Below, one piece after another: positions 7,781 through 14,770 of a stretch of 15,196 nucleotides of DNA (its first letter is position 1; every line of letters starts with the position of its first letter). The stretch is from positions 1-15,196 of the forward strand of contig CALPLL020000019.1 in the NCBI GenBank assembly GCA_943324395.2, written 5' to 3'. Source of the stretch: Rhizobium sp. Q54. GTDB lineage: Bacteria > Bacteroidota > Bacteroidia > Flavobacteriales > Flavobacteriaceae. Under the pieces are notes generated by a model. The model was not told the origin of the DNA. It did no database searches and was given only the letters and a program-made list of their open reading frames with translations. The translations under genes and the position numbers were made by a program.

Positions 7781-8833
7781 TTAAGAATCTAATTCGGCAC
7801 ACTTTTGAAGGGTAAAAGAAAATTGAGATCCTTTTCCAAGTTCACTTTCTATAATTATTTTTTCGTTGTGTGCTTCAATAATATGTTTCACTATGGCCAA
7901 TCCAAGTCCTGAGCCACCAACATTTCTTGAGCCACTTTTGTCAACTCTAAAAAATCGTTCAAACAATCTTGGAATATGTTTAGCATCAATCCCTTCACCA
8001 TTATCTCTAATGTCTATTTGAATTCGATTGTTAATTTCTTGAAATCCAATTTCTGTTGAGCCTCCTGTTTTTCCATATTTTATAGAATTTTCTATCAGAT
8101 TGGTAACCACTTGTTGAATTTTTTCGTAATTACCTAATACAAAAATAGGCTTGGTATATTTATCGTCAAATGTCATTAGGATGTCCTTTTTATTGGCTTT
8201 CATTTCCAATAAATCCATTACATTCTGAATGAGAGGAATAATATCAAAAGGCGCCATAGTAATGGGTTCGTCGGATATTTCTAGTTTAGAAATAGTATCT
8301 AAATCTTCAACAATATAAATTAATCTGTCTACACCGTTTAACGCTCTAGCCAAGTATTTTTTTCTGATGGTTTTGTCTTTCATTCCTCCATCTAGTAATG
8401 TTGAAACGTAACCTTGAACGGTAAAAAGTGGGGTTTTTAATTCGTGAGAAATATTTCCTAGAAATTCTCTACGGTATTCTTCACGAACTTTTAAAGCTTC
8501 AATTTCTAATTTTTTATCGGAAGCAAATTTAGAAACTTCTTGAGAAATCAAATTTAAATCGGTTGCTGAAGATTTATTAATAATAGTTGTTGACTCCAAA
8601 AAGGAAAAGTCATCGTAAATCTTTTTAACCTTTCGGAAGATAAAAAGTTGGACTTTAATGGTTAGTAACACAAAAGAACTAAGTGCAACTAAAACTGCAA
8701 AAATGAAGCAAAATAAAAAGGAGAACTGATGAAAAAAATAGGTTAAAATTCCTACAAGCACTGTTGCAAAAAATGTTATTTGCAGTGCCGTAATAAATGC
8801 AAACCGAAAAGTTTCTTTGTTTTTTAAATTCAT
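7781..8833 (-). CDS. PhoR-like sensor histidine kinase without a recognisable sensor domain
   Basis: A 350-residue inner-membrane kinase. Two adjacent hydrophobic segments (about 10-33 and 36-60) are separated by only a few residues (HQFS), so there is practically no periplasmic domain. A linker or short coiled-coil follows (65-115). No PAS domain is recognisable. The HisKA dimerisation helix carries the phospho-acceptor His130 in FLGNISHELKTPL. The HATPase domain shows the N-box NLIENSIKYG (245-254), G1 DNGEGI (277-282), F-box FERFFRVD (291-298) and G2 GGSGLGLAI (306-314); all are intact. Its ATG directly follows the TAA of the response-regulator gene, so the two are cotranscribed and the cognate pairing is near certain. 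With no sensory loop it probably reads a membrane or partner-protein signal. Resemblance to PhoR is at family level only; the stimulus is unproven. Confidence 0.92.
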   Translation of the reverse strand: MNLKNKETFRFAFITALQITFFATVLVGILTYFFHQFSFLFCFIFAVLVALSSFVLLTIKVQLFIFRKVKKIYDDFSFLESTTIINKSSATDLNLISQEVSKFASDKKLEIEALKVREEYRREFLGNISHELKTPLFTVQGYVSTLLDGGMKDKTIRKKYLARALNGVDRLIYIVEDLDTISKLEISDEPITMAPFDIIPLIQNVMDLLEMKANKKDILMTFDDKYTKPIFVLGNYEKIQQVVTNLIENSIKYGKTGGSTEIGFQEINNRIQIDIRDNGEGIDAKHIPRLFERFFRVDKSGSRNVGGSGLGLAIVKHIIEAHNEKIIIESELGKGSQFSFTLQKCAELDS

Positions 8834-9517
8834 TTATACTTCAAACTTGTAGCCTACTCCTTTTATGGTTTTAAAAAAATCGTCACCAATTTTTTCTCTT
8901 AATTTTCTAATATGAACATCAATAGTTCTGCCTCCAACGACCACATCATTTCCCCAAACTTTATCTAAAATTTCTTCTCTTTTAAATACTTTTCCAGGTT
9001 TAGTTGCTAATAAATAAAATAATTCAAACTCTTTTCGAGGTAATACAATTTCAATATTGTCTTTTACTATTTTATATTCTTCGCGATTTATTTCTATTCC
9101 GCCTACATTTAGTGTTTCAGAATCTTTTTCGGTTTCTTTTAAGCGTCTTAGAAGCGCTTTTACTTTACTAACTAATAATTTTTGCTTGATAGGTTTGGTT
9201 ATATAATCATCGGCACCGGCGTCAAAACCTGCCACCTGCGAATAATCCTCGCTTCTAGCAGTTAGAAAAGTGATAATTACATTGCTTAATTCTGGAATTT
9301 TACGAATGTTCTCACACGCTTCCATACCGTCCATTTCTGGCATCATAACATCCATGATGATTAAGTGAGGAAGTGTTTTTTTTGCTTTTGCAATAGCATC
9401 TCTACCATTTATAGCAGTAGAAATTTGGTAGCCTTCTTGAGATAAATTATATCCTACAATTTCTAGGATATCTGCATCATCATCAACTAATAGAATTCGA
9501 ATGTCTTTCTTCTTCAT
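8834..9517 (-). CDS. OmpR/PhoB-family response regulator
   Basis: A 227-residue transcription factor. The receiver domain (1-122) has the acidic pocket Asp12/Asp13, phospho-acceptor Asp56 in LIIMDVMMP, switch Thr86 and conserved Lys108 in ITKP. The C-terminal winged helix (about 135-227) shows the recognition-helix region GRTIDVHIRKLREKI and the KGVGYKF hairpin, as in PhoB/OmpR/RprY proteins. It should dimerise on phosphorylation by the kinase encoded immediately downstream and bind direct-repeat DNA sites. It is the first gene of the minus-strand series. A -7 box ends only four bases before its ATG, so its mRNA may be nearly leaderless. Targets are unknown; the receptor/T9SS pair just upstream is the obvious candidate. 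Confidence 0.94.
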   Translation of the reverse strand: MKKKDIRILLVDDDADILEIVGYNLSQEGYQISTAINGRDAIAKAKKTLPHLIIMDVMMPEMDGMEACENIRKIPELSNVIITFLTARSEDYSQVAGFDAGADDYITKPIKQKLLVSKVKALLRRLKETEKDSETLNVGGIEINREEYKIVKDNIEIVLPRKEFELFYLLATKPGKVFKREEILDKVWGNDVVVGGRTIDVHIRKLREKIGDDFFKTIKGVGYKFEV

Positions 9518-9521
9518 AATG

Positions 9522-9529
9522 CAAAATTA
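9522..9529 (-). promoter_or_regulatory. Candidate -7 box of the response-regulator operon
   Basis: TAATTTTG on the minus strand, within TTAATTTTGC, separated from the ATG by only four bases. If this is the real -7 element the transcript would begin at or within a base or two of the start codon, giving a leaderless mRNA. Otherwise the promoter lies further up, in the AT-rich stretch 9530-9656, where I see no better match. Confidence 0.45.
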
Positions 9530-9656
9530 AGTCATTAATTAATATAAATGTAAATATAAAACAAATCAAAAATACAATTAATAGTAATATATTTTAGTGA
9601 TGATTTGGTAACACTAAAAAAACAATTCATTAATATTGGGGATTTCATCTAATTCC

Positions 9657-9686
9657 AAAAAAAAGCCCTGCAATGCAGGGCTTTTT
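9657..9686 (-). terminator. Intrinsic terminator of the secreted beta-helix protein gene
   Basis: GCCCTG (9665-9670) pairs with CAGGGC (9676-9681) around CAATG; flanking A and T runs extend the stem to about 11 bp. On the minus strand it is followed by eight U (complement of 9657-9664). It lies 18 bases after the stop of the T9SS-protein gene and should insulate the response-regulator operon from it. Confidence 0.9.
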
Positions 9687-9703
9687 ATGAAGTATAATAT
9701 AAA

Positions 9704-11437
9704 TTATCTTTTGATTACTCGGAAAGATTTAGTGATTTCTCCTTGTTTTAAAACTAAGATGTACATTCCAGATTGGTAGTTAGTTCCAAATTCTTGATTG
9801 TTAACATCGTTATAATTCAATTTATGAGATTCTACTACTCTTCCTGTTAAATCATAAGCATTCAAACTTACATCATCTGTACTTGCAGATTCAAAACTTA
9901 ATCTGAAGCTAGTGCTGAATGGGTTTGGATATGATATCAATGAAGAGTTATCGGTTAAATTGAAATCTGTTGTTGCTAATGTACCAGTGAAAGCTGCATC
10001 AGTAAAATCAGCACCAGTTAATGCAATAGAACCAGTTGCTGGTCTGTAATCTAAACCAGTGTATACTGTTCCAACTGCATCGTATGGTCTTGTCAAAATA
10101 TTAGTACTTGGAATAGCTGTAGCTAAACCAGTATTATTTGAAAGAGTAGTAAACCAATTAGGTATATCTAAAGCTGGTGTAGGATGATTTCCAGTGGTAT
10201 TGATAAAAGCTATCTTAGATGCGGTTGCGATTCCAGCTACAATATTATTTTTAAATACTAGCGAACCATTGGCTACGTTAGTTTCAGAACCTCCGTTAGG
10301 TGCACTTCCTGTATTATCAATGTGAAGTCCTTCTACATAATCTAAAAATATAGAATTACATATTTTAAGAGCTGAATTTCTTCTTATACGAGCAGCTCTT
10401 TTATATGATCCTGCTGGATAAGTTCCTCCACCTATTGTTGTTCTGTATGCTGGACCAACCATTGTTACATTTGAAAAAAGCGCAGAAGTAAGTGGCAATG
10501 AAATATCTCCCGATGCATTGTTATCAGACTCAAAACCTTCTGAAGTTGAAGCCCCAGATGCAGCAGACCATGTAGCATCATAAAGGCTAGGATCTCTAAC
10601 TCCTAGACAAAATTGAACTTTACCACTATAACCATTATCTGTATCAAAATCATCATCAATTCCTCTGTAAGCAACTAAATGCTTACAATTTACAGCACCT
10701 CCAAACCATTCGAAAGAATCGTCATTAATAAAAGAACATTGTACATAATCGATAGTTGTTCCACTACCAACAGCACCAAAAGTTAATCCGTTTATTTCAT
10801 TATTAGCTGATAATAAAACTCCTCCAAATTCAATACGAACATATTTTAAAGTTCCTGAATTATCTGTATTATCAGCTACTTCGCCAAGTGAAGCATCTGC
10901 ACCAAATTTCATACGATAATCAGTTGAACTAGTCGGCGCAAAACCCTCTACATTATTAAAACCACCATTTGTATTGTATATTCCTTTACCTAATAAAACA
11001 AGTCCTCCCCAATCACCAGGCTCTCTAGATCCTGCTGCTTTACCTGAAGTAAAAACGATAGGATTTGAGGCAGTACCTTGTGCTATTATTTTTGAGCCTC
11101 TTGAAATAACTAACGCAGATTTAGAAGCAGGGTCAATGTTTCCTCGAATAACTGTACCTGGTTCGATTGTTAGTGTTGCTCCATTTACTACAAAAATTTG
11201 ACCTGCTAAACTATACACGTTAGCTGCTGTCCAAGTTGTGTTTACTGAAATATCAGCACTTACTGTTACAGTTGGCGCTGAATAGTTGGCATTTTTTGGA
11301 TCGAAATTAGTCCAAGAATCGGTCCACATTGTTGCAGGTGCTGGTTCAAACGCACCTCTGTAAGTTGTTACAGCTATCTGAGCAGTTAGAGATAAACTGC
11401 AAAGCAAGATAATTGATAATACGTAAAAATTTTTCAT
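9704..11437 (-). CDS. Secreted beta-helix-like protein with T9SS type A sorting domain
   Basis: A 577-residue exported protein of unknown biochemical function. Residues 1-20 are a Sec signal peptide (LLCSLSLTAQ). From about 55 to 410 it shows strand-rich, loosely repeated segments typical of right-handed parallel beta-helices, for example ATLTIEPGTVIRGN (87-100), IIAQGTASNPIVFTS (117-131) and GDWGGLVLLGKG (141-152). An acidic stretch IDDDFDTDNGYSG (260-272) looks suitable for Ca2+ or other cation binding. Residues 500-577 are the T9SS sorting domain (ISYPNPFSTSFRLSF ... GMYILVLKQG ... SFRVIKR), so it is delivered to or beyond the cell surface. No catalytic motif is evident. It lies 149 bases downstream of a TonB-dependent receptor gene on the same strand, in the place where a SusD would often be, so a role in presenting substrate to that receptor is plausible but inferred. 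Confidence 0.88.
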   Translation of the reverse strand: MKNFYVLSIILLCSLSLTAQIAVTTYRGAFEPAPATMWTDSWTNFDPKNANYSAPTVTVSADISVNTTWTAANVYSLAGQIFVVNGATLTIEPGTVIRGNIDPASKSALVISRGSKIIAQGTASNPIVFTSGKAAGSREPGDWGGLVLLGKGIYNTNGGFNNVEGFAPTSSTDYRMKFGADASLGEVADNTDNSGTLKYVRIEFGGVLLSANNEINGLTFGAVGSGTTIDYVQCSFINDDSFEWFGGAVNCKHLVAYRGIDDDFDTDNGYSGKVQFCLGVRDPSLYDATWSAASGASTSEGFESDNNASGDISLPLTSALFSNVTMVGPAYRTTIGGGTYPAGSYKRAARIRRNSALKICNSIFLDYVEGLHIDNTGSAPNGGSETNVANGSLVFKNNIVAGIATASKIAFINTTGNHPTPALDIPNWFTTLSNNTGLATAIPSTNILTRPYDAVGTVYTGLDYRPATGSIALTGADFTDAAFTGTLATTDFNLTDNSSLISYPNPFSTSFRLSFESASTDDVSLNAYDLTGRVVESHKLNYNDVNNQEFGTNYQSGMYILVLKQGEITKSFRVIKR

Positions 11438-11461
11438 TTTTATTAATTTTTAGATTTTAGA

Positions 11462-11469
11462 CAAATGTA
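11462..11469 (-). promoter_or_regulatory. Candidate -7 box of the beta-helix T9SS protein gene
   Basis: TACATTTG on the minus strand matches TAnnTTTG, 24 bases before the ATG. There is no TTG at the normal -33 position; instead an ATGTTA-type repeat cluster starts about 8 bases upstream, as expected for an activator-dependent promoter. Confidence 0.5.
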
Positions 11470-11477
11470 AAACGACA

Positions 11478-11506
11478 ATGTTAACATGTTATAACATAAT
11501 TGTTAT
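11478..11506. promoter_or_regulatory. Overlapping palindrome cluster, candidate operator
   Basis: Three interleaved inverted repeats: ATGTTAACAT (11478-11487, perfect), ATGTTATAACAT (11486-11497, perfect) and ATAACA-TAAT-TGTTAT (11491-11506, perfect arms). Read on the minus strand, the cluster also forms a direct repeat ATGTTAT-AAC-ATGTTAA with a 10-base period, ending 11 bases upstream of the -7 box. A fourth looser copy is ATGTT-ACTTA-AACAT (11522-11536). The layout resembles binding sites of OmpR/PhoB-type regulators, whose direct repeats replace the -35 element. No regulator has been shown to bind here. Confidence 0.5.
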
Positions 11507-11549
11507 ATAAACGCTATCATTATGTTACTTAAACATTAAGAACTAATTT

Positions 11550-11571
11550 AAAAAAGGTCTTTTATAAAAGA
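11550..11571 (-). terminator. Weak terminator-like hairpin after the TonB receptor gene
   Basis: TCTTTTATAAAAGA (11558-11571) is a perfect palindrome that can fold as a 5-bp stem with a TATA loop. On the minus strand it is followed by CC and six U. The stem is almost entirely AU, so it would be a weak terminator; partial read-through into the T9SS-protein gene is possible. Confidence 0.35.
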
Positions 11572-11586
11572 GGATTATCTTTAAAT

Positions 11587-14490
11587 TTAAAAATTGTAGG
11601 TTACATTAAATGAAAACGTAGGTGCAAATTTTGTACTCCAAAGTAAATCATCCGTTTTACTGTTATACCCATTCACGTTTTGTGAGTCCCCTGTAAGAAT
11701 ATTATTAATAAAAGAATTTAAACCTTCGATTTTATCTACAGTCCCTTTTACATTTTGATAATAATCTAAATCTTGTGCTAATGCATTTTGCAAGTTAAGT
11801 TTCAATTCCATCTTATTTTTAAATAATAATTTTGACACTTGAAAATCTAAAAATGTTCGCGCTTTTTCCCATATAGCAGGAACATCAACGCCATTTGCTT
11901 GATTTGCTTGGATAAAAATTCTATCTCCAACTCTATTAAAATTCCCAGTAAAAGACCAGCCCTTTTCGATATTGCTATACTGCAAACCTACGTTTAGGAC
12001 ATAAGGAGACTGACCTTGTAGTGGGGTTTCGGTAGCAATACTTACTAAATTTGAAGTGTCTACTGATGAACGAATTATAGATAGGTTAGTAAAAAAAGTC
12101 AAATCACTAAGTAATTTGTTGTCTTCTGTTCCAAAAATAGAACTAGCCAAGGTTCTATATTCTAGCTCAATACCTTTATTTTTTGCGGACCTAGCATTAT
12201 TATATTGATTCGTATTATTAGCTAAAGCTTGTAGTTCGATAGGATTTTTAAAATCCTTATAAAATATAGAAAATGAAAATAATTGTCCTTTTCCAGGAAA
12301 AATTTCATACCGCAAATCATAGTTATTAATACTTGCTATTTTCAAATCTGTTAAACCTGATGTGTTTTGTCTGGTATCATTATCAAAAAAAATGAATGGC
12401 GCTAATTCTCTAAATTCCGGTCTGTTCACTGTTTTAGAAGCACTTAATCTTATGTTTTGCTTTTTATTGACGCTAAAAATTAAATTGGCTGAAGGTAAAA
12501 AGTCTAATTGTGAATTATTGACAACGATATCTTGATTAGAATCAGATTTAGAAAATAAATTTTGATTAAAATCTTCCATCCGAACTCCCCAAACAAATCT
12601 AAATTTTTCGATAGAATTGTCAATCATAATGTAAGCTGAATTTAATTTAGAATCTGCTTTGTATTTATCATTTCCTAAAGAACCATCATAAAGGACAAGA
12701 CCACTAGAATTTGTTCCAAGAATACCCATATTTGAGGCATTAAAAACAGTAGAATTTGGCTGAGACTCTATTTGGGGATTAAAAGTAAGATTACCATAAT
12801 TTACACCACCAACAGTCCCAATAAATCGTGTATACCCAAGTTGTCTTGCTTCAAAAACTCTATCTCTAGTTTGCATAAGTCCTCCAATTTTAAATTCAGT
12901 ACTAAAGTTTTCAAAAAATTGTACTTTTTTACTTAAATCAAATTTTGTGCTGTATAAAAATTCATTATTAAGAGATGTAAAAACAGAACCAGGTAAATTT
13001 CTACCTACAGTATTTGTTGAAAAGCTTGTAACTAGTGGACTTTGAGTTCCATCAGCAAATCTCGTTTGAGTGTAATAATGTCTTCTTTCATTAGGAATAT
13101 CTCTTATTACATTACTAATAGAACCAACCCAATTCAATTTAATTTTGCTGGCACTAAAAAAATGCTCACCTCCCAATTGCCCTGTATAAAGTTTATTTTC
13201 TGTAAAAGTTCTAGCAGTGGCTTTGGTAAATAAAGGGTCATCTTCTTGTGTAAGTTGACCGCTTCTGTCTAATATTCTATCTTCAGAATTAATGCTGTAC
13301 AAGTTTTTAAAACTTAATTTATTATTTGCATTTAAATTTAACGATACATTCAATATAGCTCCCGATAAAGTTTGAACAGTATAATTTTTATCAACCAAAT
13401 TCGAAAGCAAAGTATTTGGACCGTCAAATTCTTTTCTTAATGTTTCATTAAAATTATTAGAAGTGCTGTTTGATAAAGAAAATAGAATTCCTATGCTTTC
13501 TTTTCCCTCTAAAGTAAAATTACGTCCAATTGTATATTGAAAACTAGTATTAGCTCCAAAAGTCTTATTATATAAGTTCCAATCTGTTTCATTATTTTTA
13601 GAAATCGAGACCAGCTGTGATAAATTTCCTTCAGTTCTGTTATTTTGCAAAGCTTTGAAATCTTTTACACTAGGGATGTCTAATTTTGATTTAATATCTT
13701 TGGAGTACAACTGATCCTTCCCAGTAGTAATTGAATTATAACCAGTTCCTATGCTAACAGATTGAAAGTTATTCGTTGGTGTAGCTTTAGTACTAATTTC
13801 AACAACACCACCTGTAAATTCCCCTGATAAATCCGGTGACGCAGTTTTGTAAATAACTAGATTATCAAGCATGTTTGCAGGAAAAATATCAAATGAAAAT
13901 GCTTTCCTATCTGGCTCAGAACTAGGCATTGGAGCACCATTCAAATAGGTAGTATTGTAACGGTCATTTAAACCTCGAATAATTACAAATTTATTATTTT
14001 GAACACTCGCTCCACTAATTCTTTTTAAAACATCCGACGCAGTTTTATCTGGAGTCCTTTTAATAGTTTCTGCAGAAATACCATCAGAAACTCTCGCACT
14101 GTTTTTTTGAACTGATAACAATGAAGCCACAGATTCTGCTTTCATCTTGGTTTTTTTAATTACCACCTCGTTCAAGGTGTTATTTTTTTCAGACATTGAA
14201 ACGGTAAGTGAAGTAGTTTCATCTTTAATAGCATCTACATCTGAAATAATTTTAGTTTCTAGTGTAAAATCAGAAAATTGAACTTCTTGTTTTCCTACAG
14301 GTACATTTCGGATGATAAATTCTCCAGAAGCATCTGTTTGAGTTGCTAGTTTTGTGTTTAAGATTTTTACCAAAACACCTGGTATGGATTTTCCAGTCCC
14401 TTGTTCAATTACTGAACCTTTAATAATTGCTGTTTGAGAATAAATTGCGCTTGAAACAAGTGCGATTAATAAAGAATAAAAATACTTCAT
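11587..14490 (-). CDS. TonB-dependent outer-membrane receptor with carboxypeptidase-regulatory domain
   Basis: A 967-residue outer-membrane active transporter. Residues 1-18 are a signal peptide. Residues 20-100 form a CarboxypepD_reg-like beta-sandwich (IIKGSVIEQGTGKSIPGVLV). A TonB-box-like TLNEVVI lies at 105-111. The plug (about 120-235) carries FVIIRGLNDRYNTTYLNG (168-185) and the FPANMLDNLVIYKTASPD / SGEFTGGVVEIS signatures. The rest is a 22-strand-type barrel ending in the aromatic FNVTYNF required for outer-membrane assembly. The plug motifs (SEPDRKAF, KTASPDLSGEF) resemble the TonB-Xanth-Caul-like subgroup more than classical SusC. No SusD lipoprotein gene is adjacent; the next gene down encodes a T9SS beta-helix protein. 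The substrate is unknown. ATG start; a -7 box lies 32 bases upstream. Confidence 0.93.
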   Translation of the reverse strand: MKYFYSLLIALVSSAIYSQTAIIKGSVIEQGTGKSIPGVLVKILNTKLATQTDASGEFIIRNVPVGKQEVQFSDFTLETKIISDVDAIKDETTSLTVSMSEKNNTLNEVVIKKTKMKAESVASLLSVQKNSARVSDGISAETIKRTPDKTASDVLKRISGASVQNNKFVIIRGLNDRYNTTYLNGAPMPSSEPDRKAFSFDIFPANMLDNLVIYKTASPDLSGEFTGGVVEISTKATPTNNFQSVSIGTGYNSITTGKDQLYSKDIKSKLDIPSVKDFKALQNNRTEGNLSQLVSISKNNETDWNLYNKTFGANTSFQYTIGRNFTLEGKESIGILFSLSNSTSNNFNETLRKEFDGPNTLLSNLVDKNYTVQTLSGAILNVSLNLNANNKLSFKNLYSINSEDRILDRSGQLTQEDDPLFTKATARTFTENKLYTGQLGGEHFFSASKIKLNWVGSISNVIRDIPNERRHYYTQTRFADGTQSPLVTSFSTNTVGRNLPGSVFTSLNNEFLYSTKFDLSKKVQFFENFSTEFKIGGLMQTRDRVFEARQLGYTRFIGTVGGVNYGNLTFNPQIESQPNSTVFNASNMGILGTNSSGLVLYDGSLGNDKYKADSKLNSAYIMIDNSIEKFRFVWGVRMEDFNQNLFSKSDSNQDIVVNNSQLDFLPSANLIFSVNKKQNIRLSASKTVNRPEFRELAPFIFFDNDTRQNTSGLTDLKIASINNYDLRYEIFPGKGQLFSFSIFYKDFKNPIELQALANNTNQYNNARSAKNKGIELEYRTLASSIFGTEDNKLLSDLTFFTNLSIIRSSVDTSNLVSIATETPLQGQSPYVLNVGLQYSNIEKGWSFTGNFNRVGDRIFIQANQANGVDVPAIWEKARTFLDFQVSKLLFKNKMELKLNLQNALAQDLDYYQNVKGTVDKIEGLNSFINNILTGDSQNVNGYNSKTDDLLWSTKFAPTFSFNVTYNF

Positions 14491-14770
14491 TATTATTTTT
14501 TTAATTTGGATTATTACTCTGCAAAATTAATATCCAAATCCTTGTCTAATGTTACCTATTTATTATGAAAAGAAGAGTTTTAAAACTCAATGTAAAATAA
14601 TTGTTAAGATTTAGTGGTAAATTTTCTGCTTTATTAATGTTAAATTTACATTTTTGCTTATAATAAAATTTCAAACGTAATCTTCTTAGAACTCTTTGCG
14701 CCAATTTGTCACTTTCAATGAATTGGTATTCTATTTGAATAATGATTTTTAAATCTTAAAATTTTAATTT
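14491..14770. promoter_or_regulatory. Divergent promoter region between the TonB receptor gene and htpG
   Basis: This 280-base gap must drive both genes. Besides the receptor -7 box at 14522-14529 there is a second TAnnTTTG match on the minus strand (TACGTTTG, 14672-14679). ATGTTA motifs occur at 14549-14554 and 14637-14642 (the latter within ATGTTAAATTTACAT, an imperfect palindrome), and a related TTGTTA at 14601-14606. An inverted repeat CCAATT (14701-14706) / AATTGG (14721-14726) lies about 45 bases before the htpG ATG. I see no clear TAnnTTTG for htpG and no CIRCE-type heat-shock operator. Confidence 0.4.
14522..14529 (-). promoter_or_regulatory. Candidate -7 box of the TonB receptor gene
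   Basis: TAATTTTG on the minus strand, within the 10-mer TTAATTTTGC shared with the trmB and response-regulator upstream regions. It ends 31 bases before the ATG, predicting a leader of about 25 bases. No -33 TTG is found at normal spacing; a TAACAT motif (14549-14554, complement) occupies that region. Confidence 0.55.

Noticed and set aside
11478..11506. Calling the palindrome cluster a proven PHO box
   Set aside because: Direct repeats of ATGTTAT/ATGTTAA only loosely resemble the E. coli or Bacillus Pho sites, no established Bacteroidetes consensus could be checked here, and no site of this kind precedes the two-component genes themselves.
11587..14490. Calling the receptor a SusC of a polysaccharide utilisation locus
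   Set aside because: No SusD, glycoside hydrolase, lyase or sulfatase gene is nearby, and the plug motifs fit another TonB-receptor subgroup better.
14701..14726. CCAATT/AATTGG inverted repeat as a heat-shock (CIRCE) operator of htpG
   Set aside because: It does not match the CIRCE sequence TTAGCACTC-N9-GAGTGCTAA, and the arms are only six bases with a 14-base spacer.
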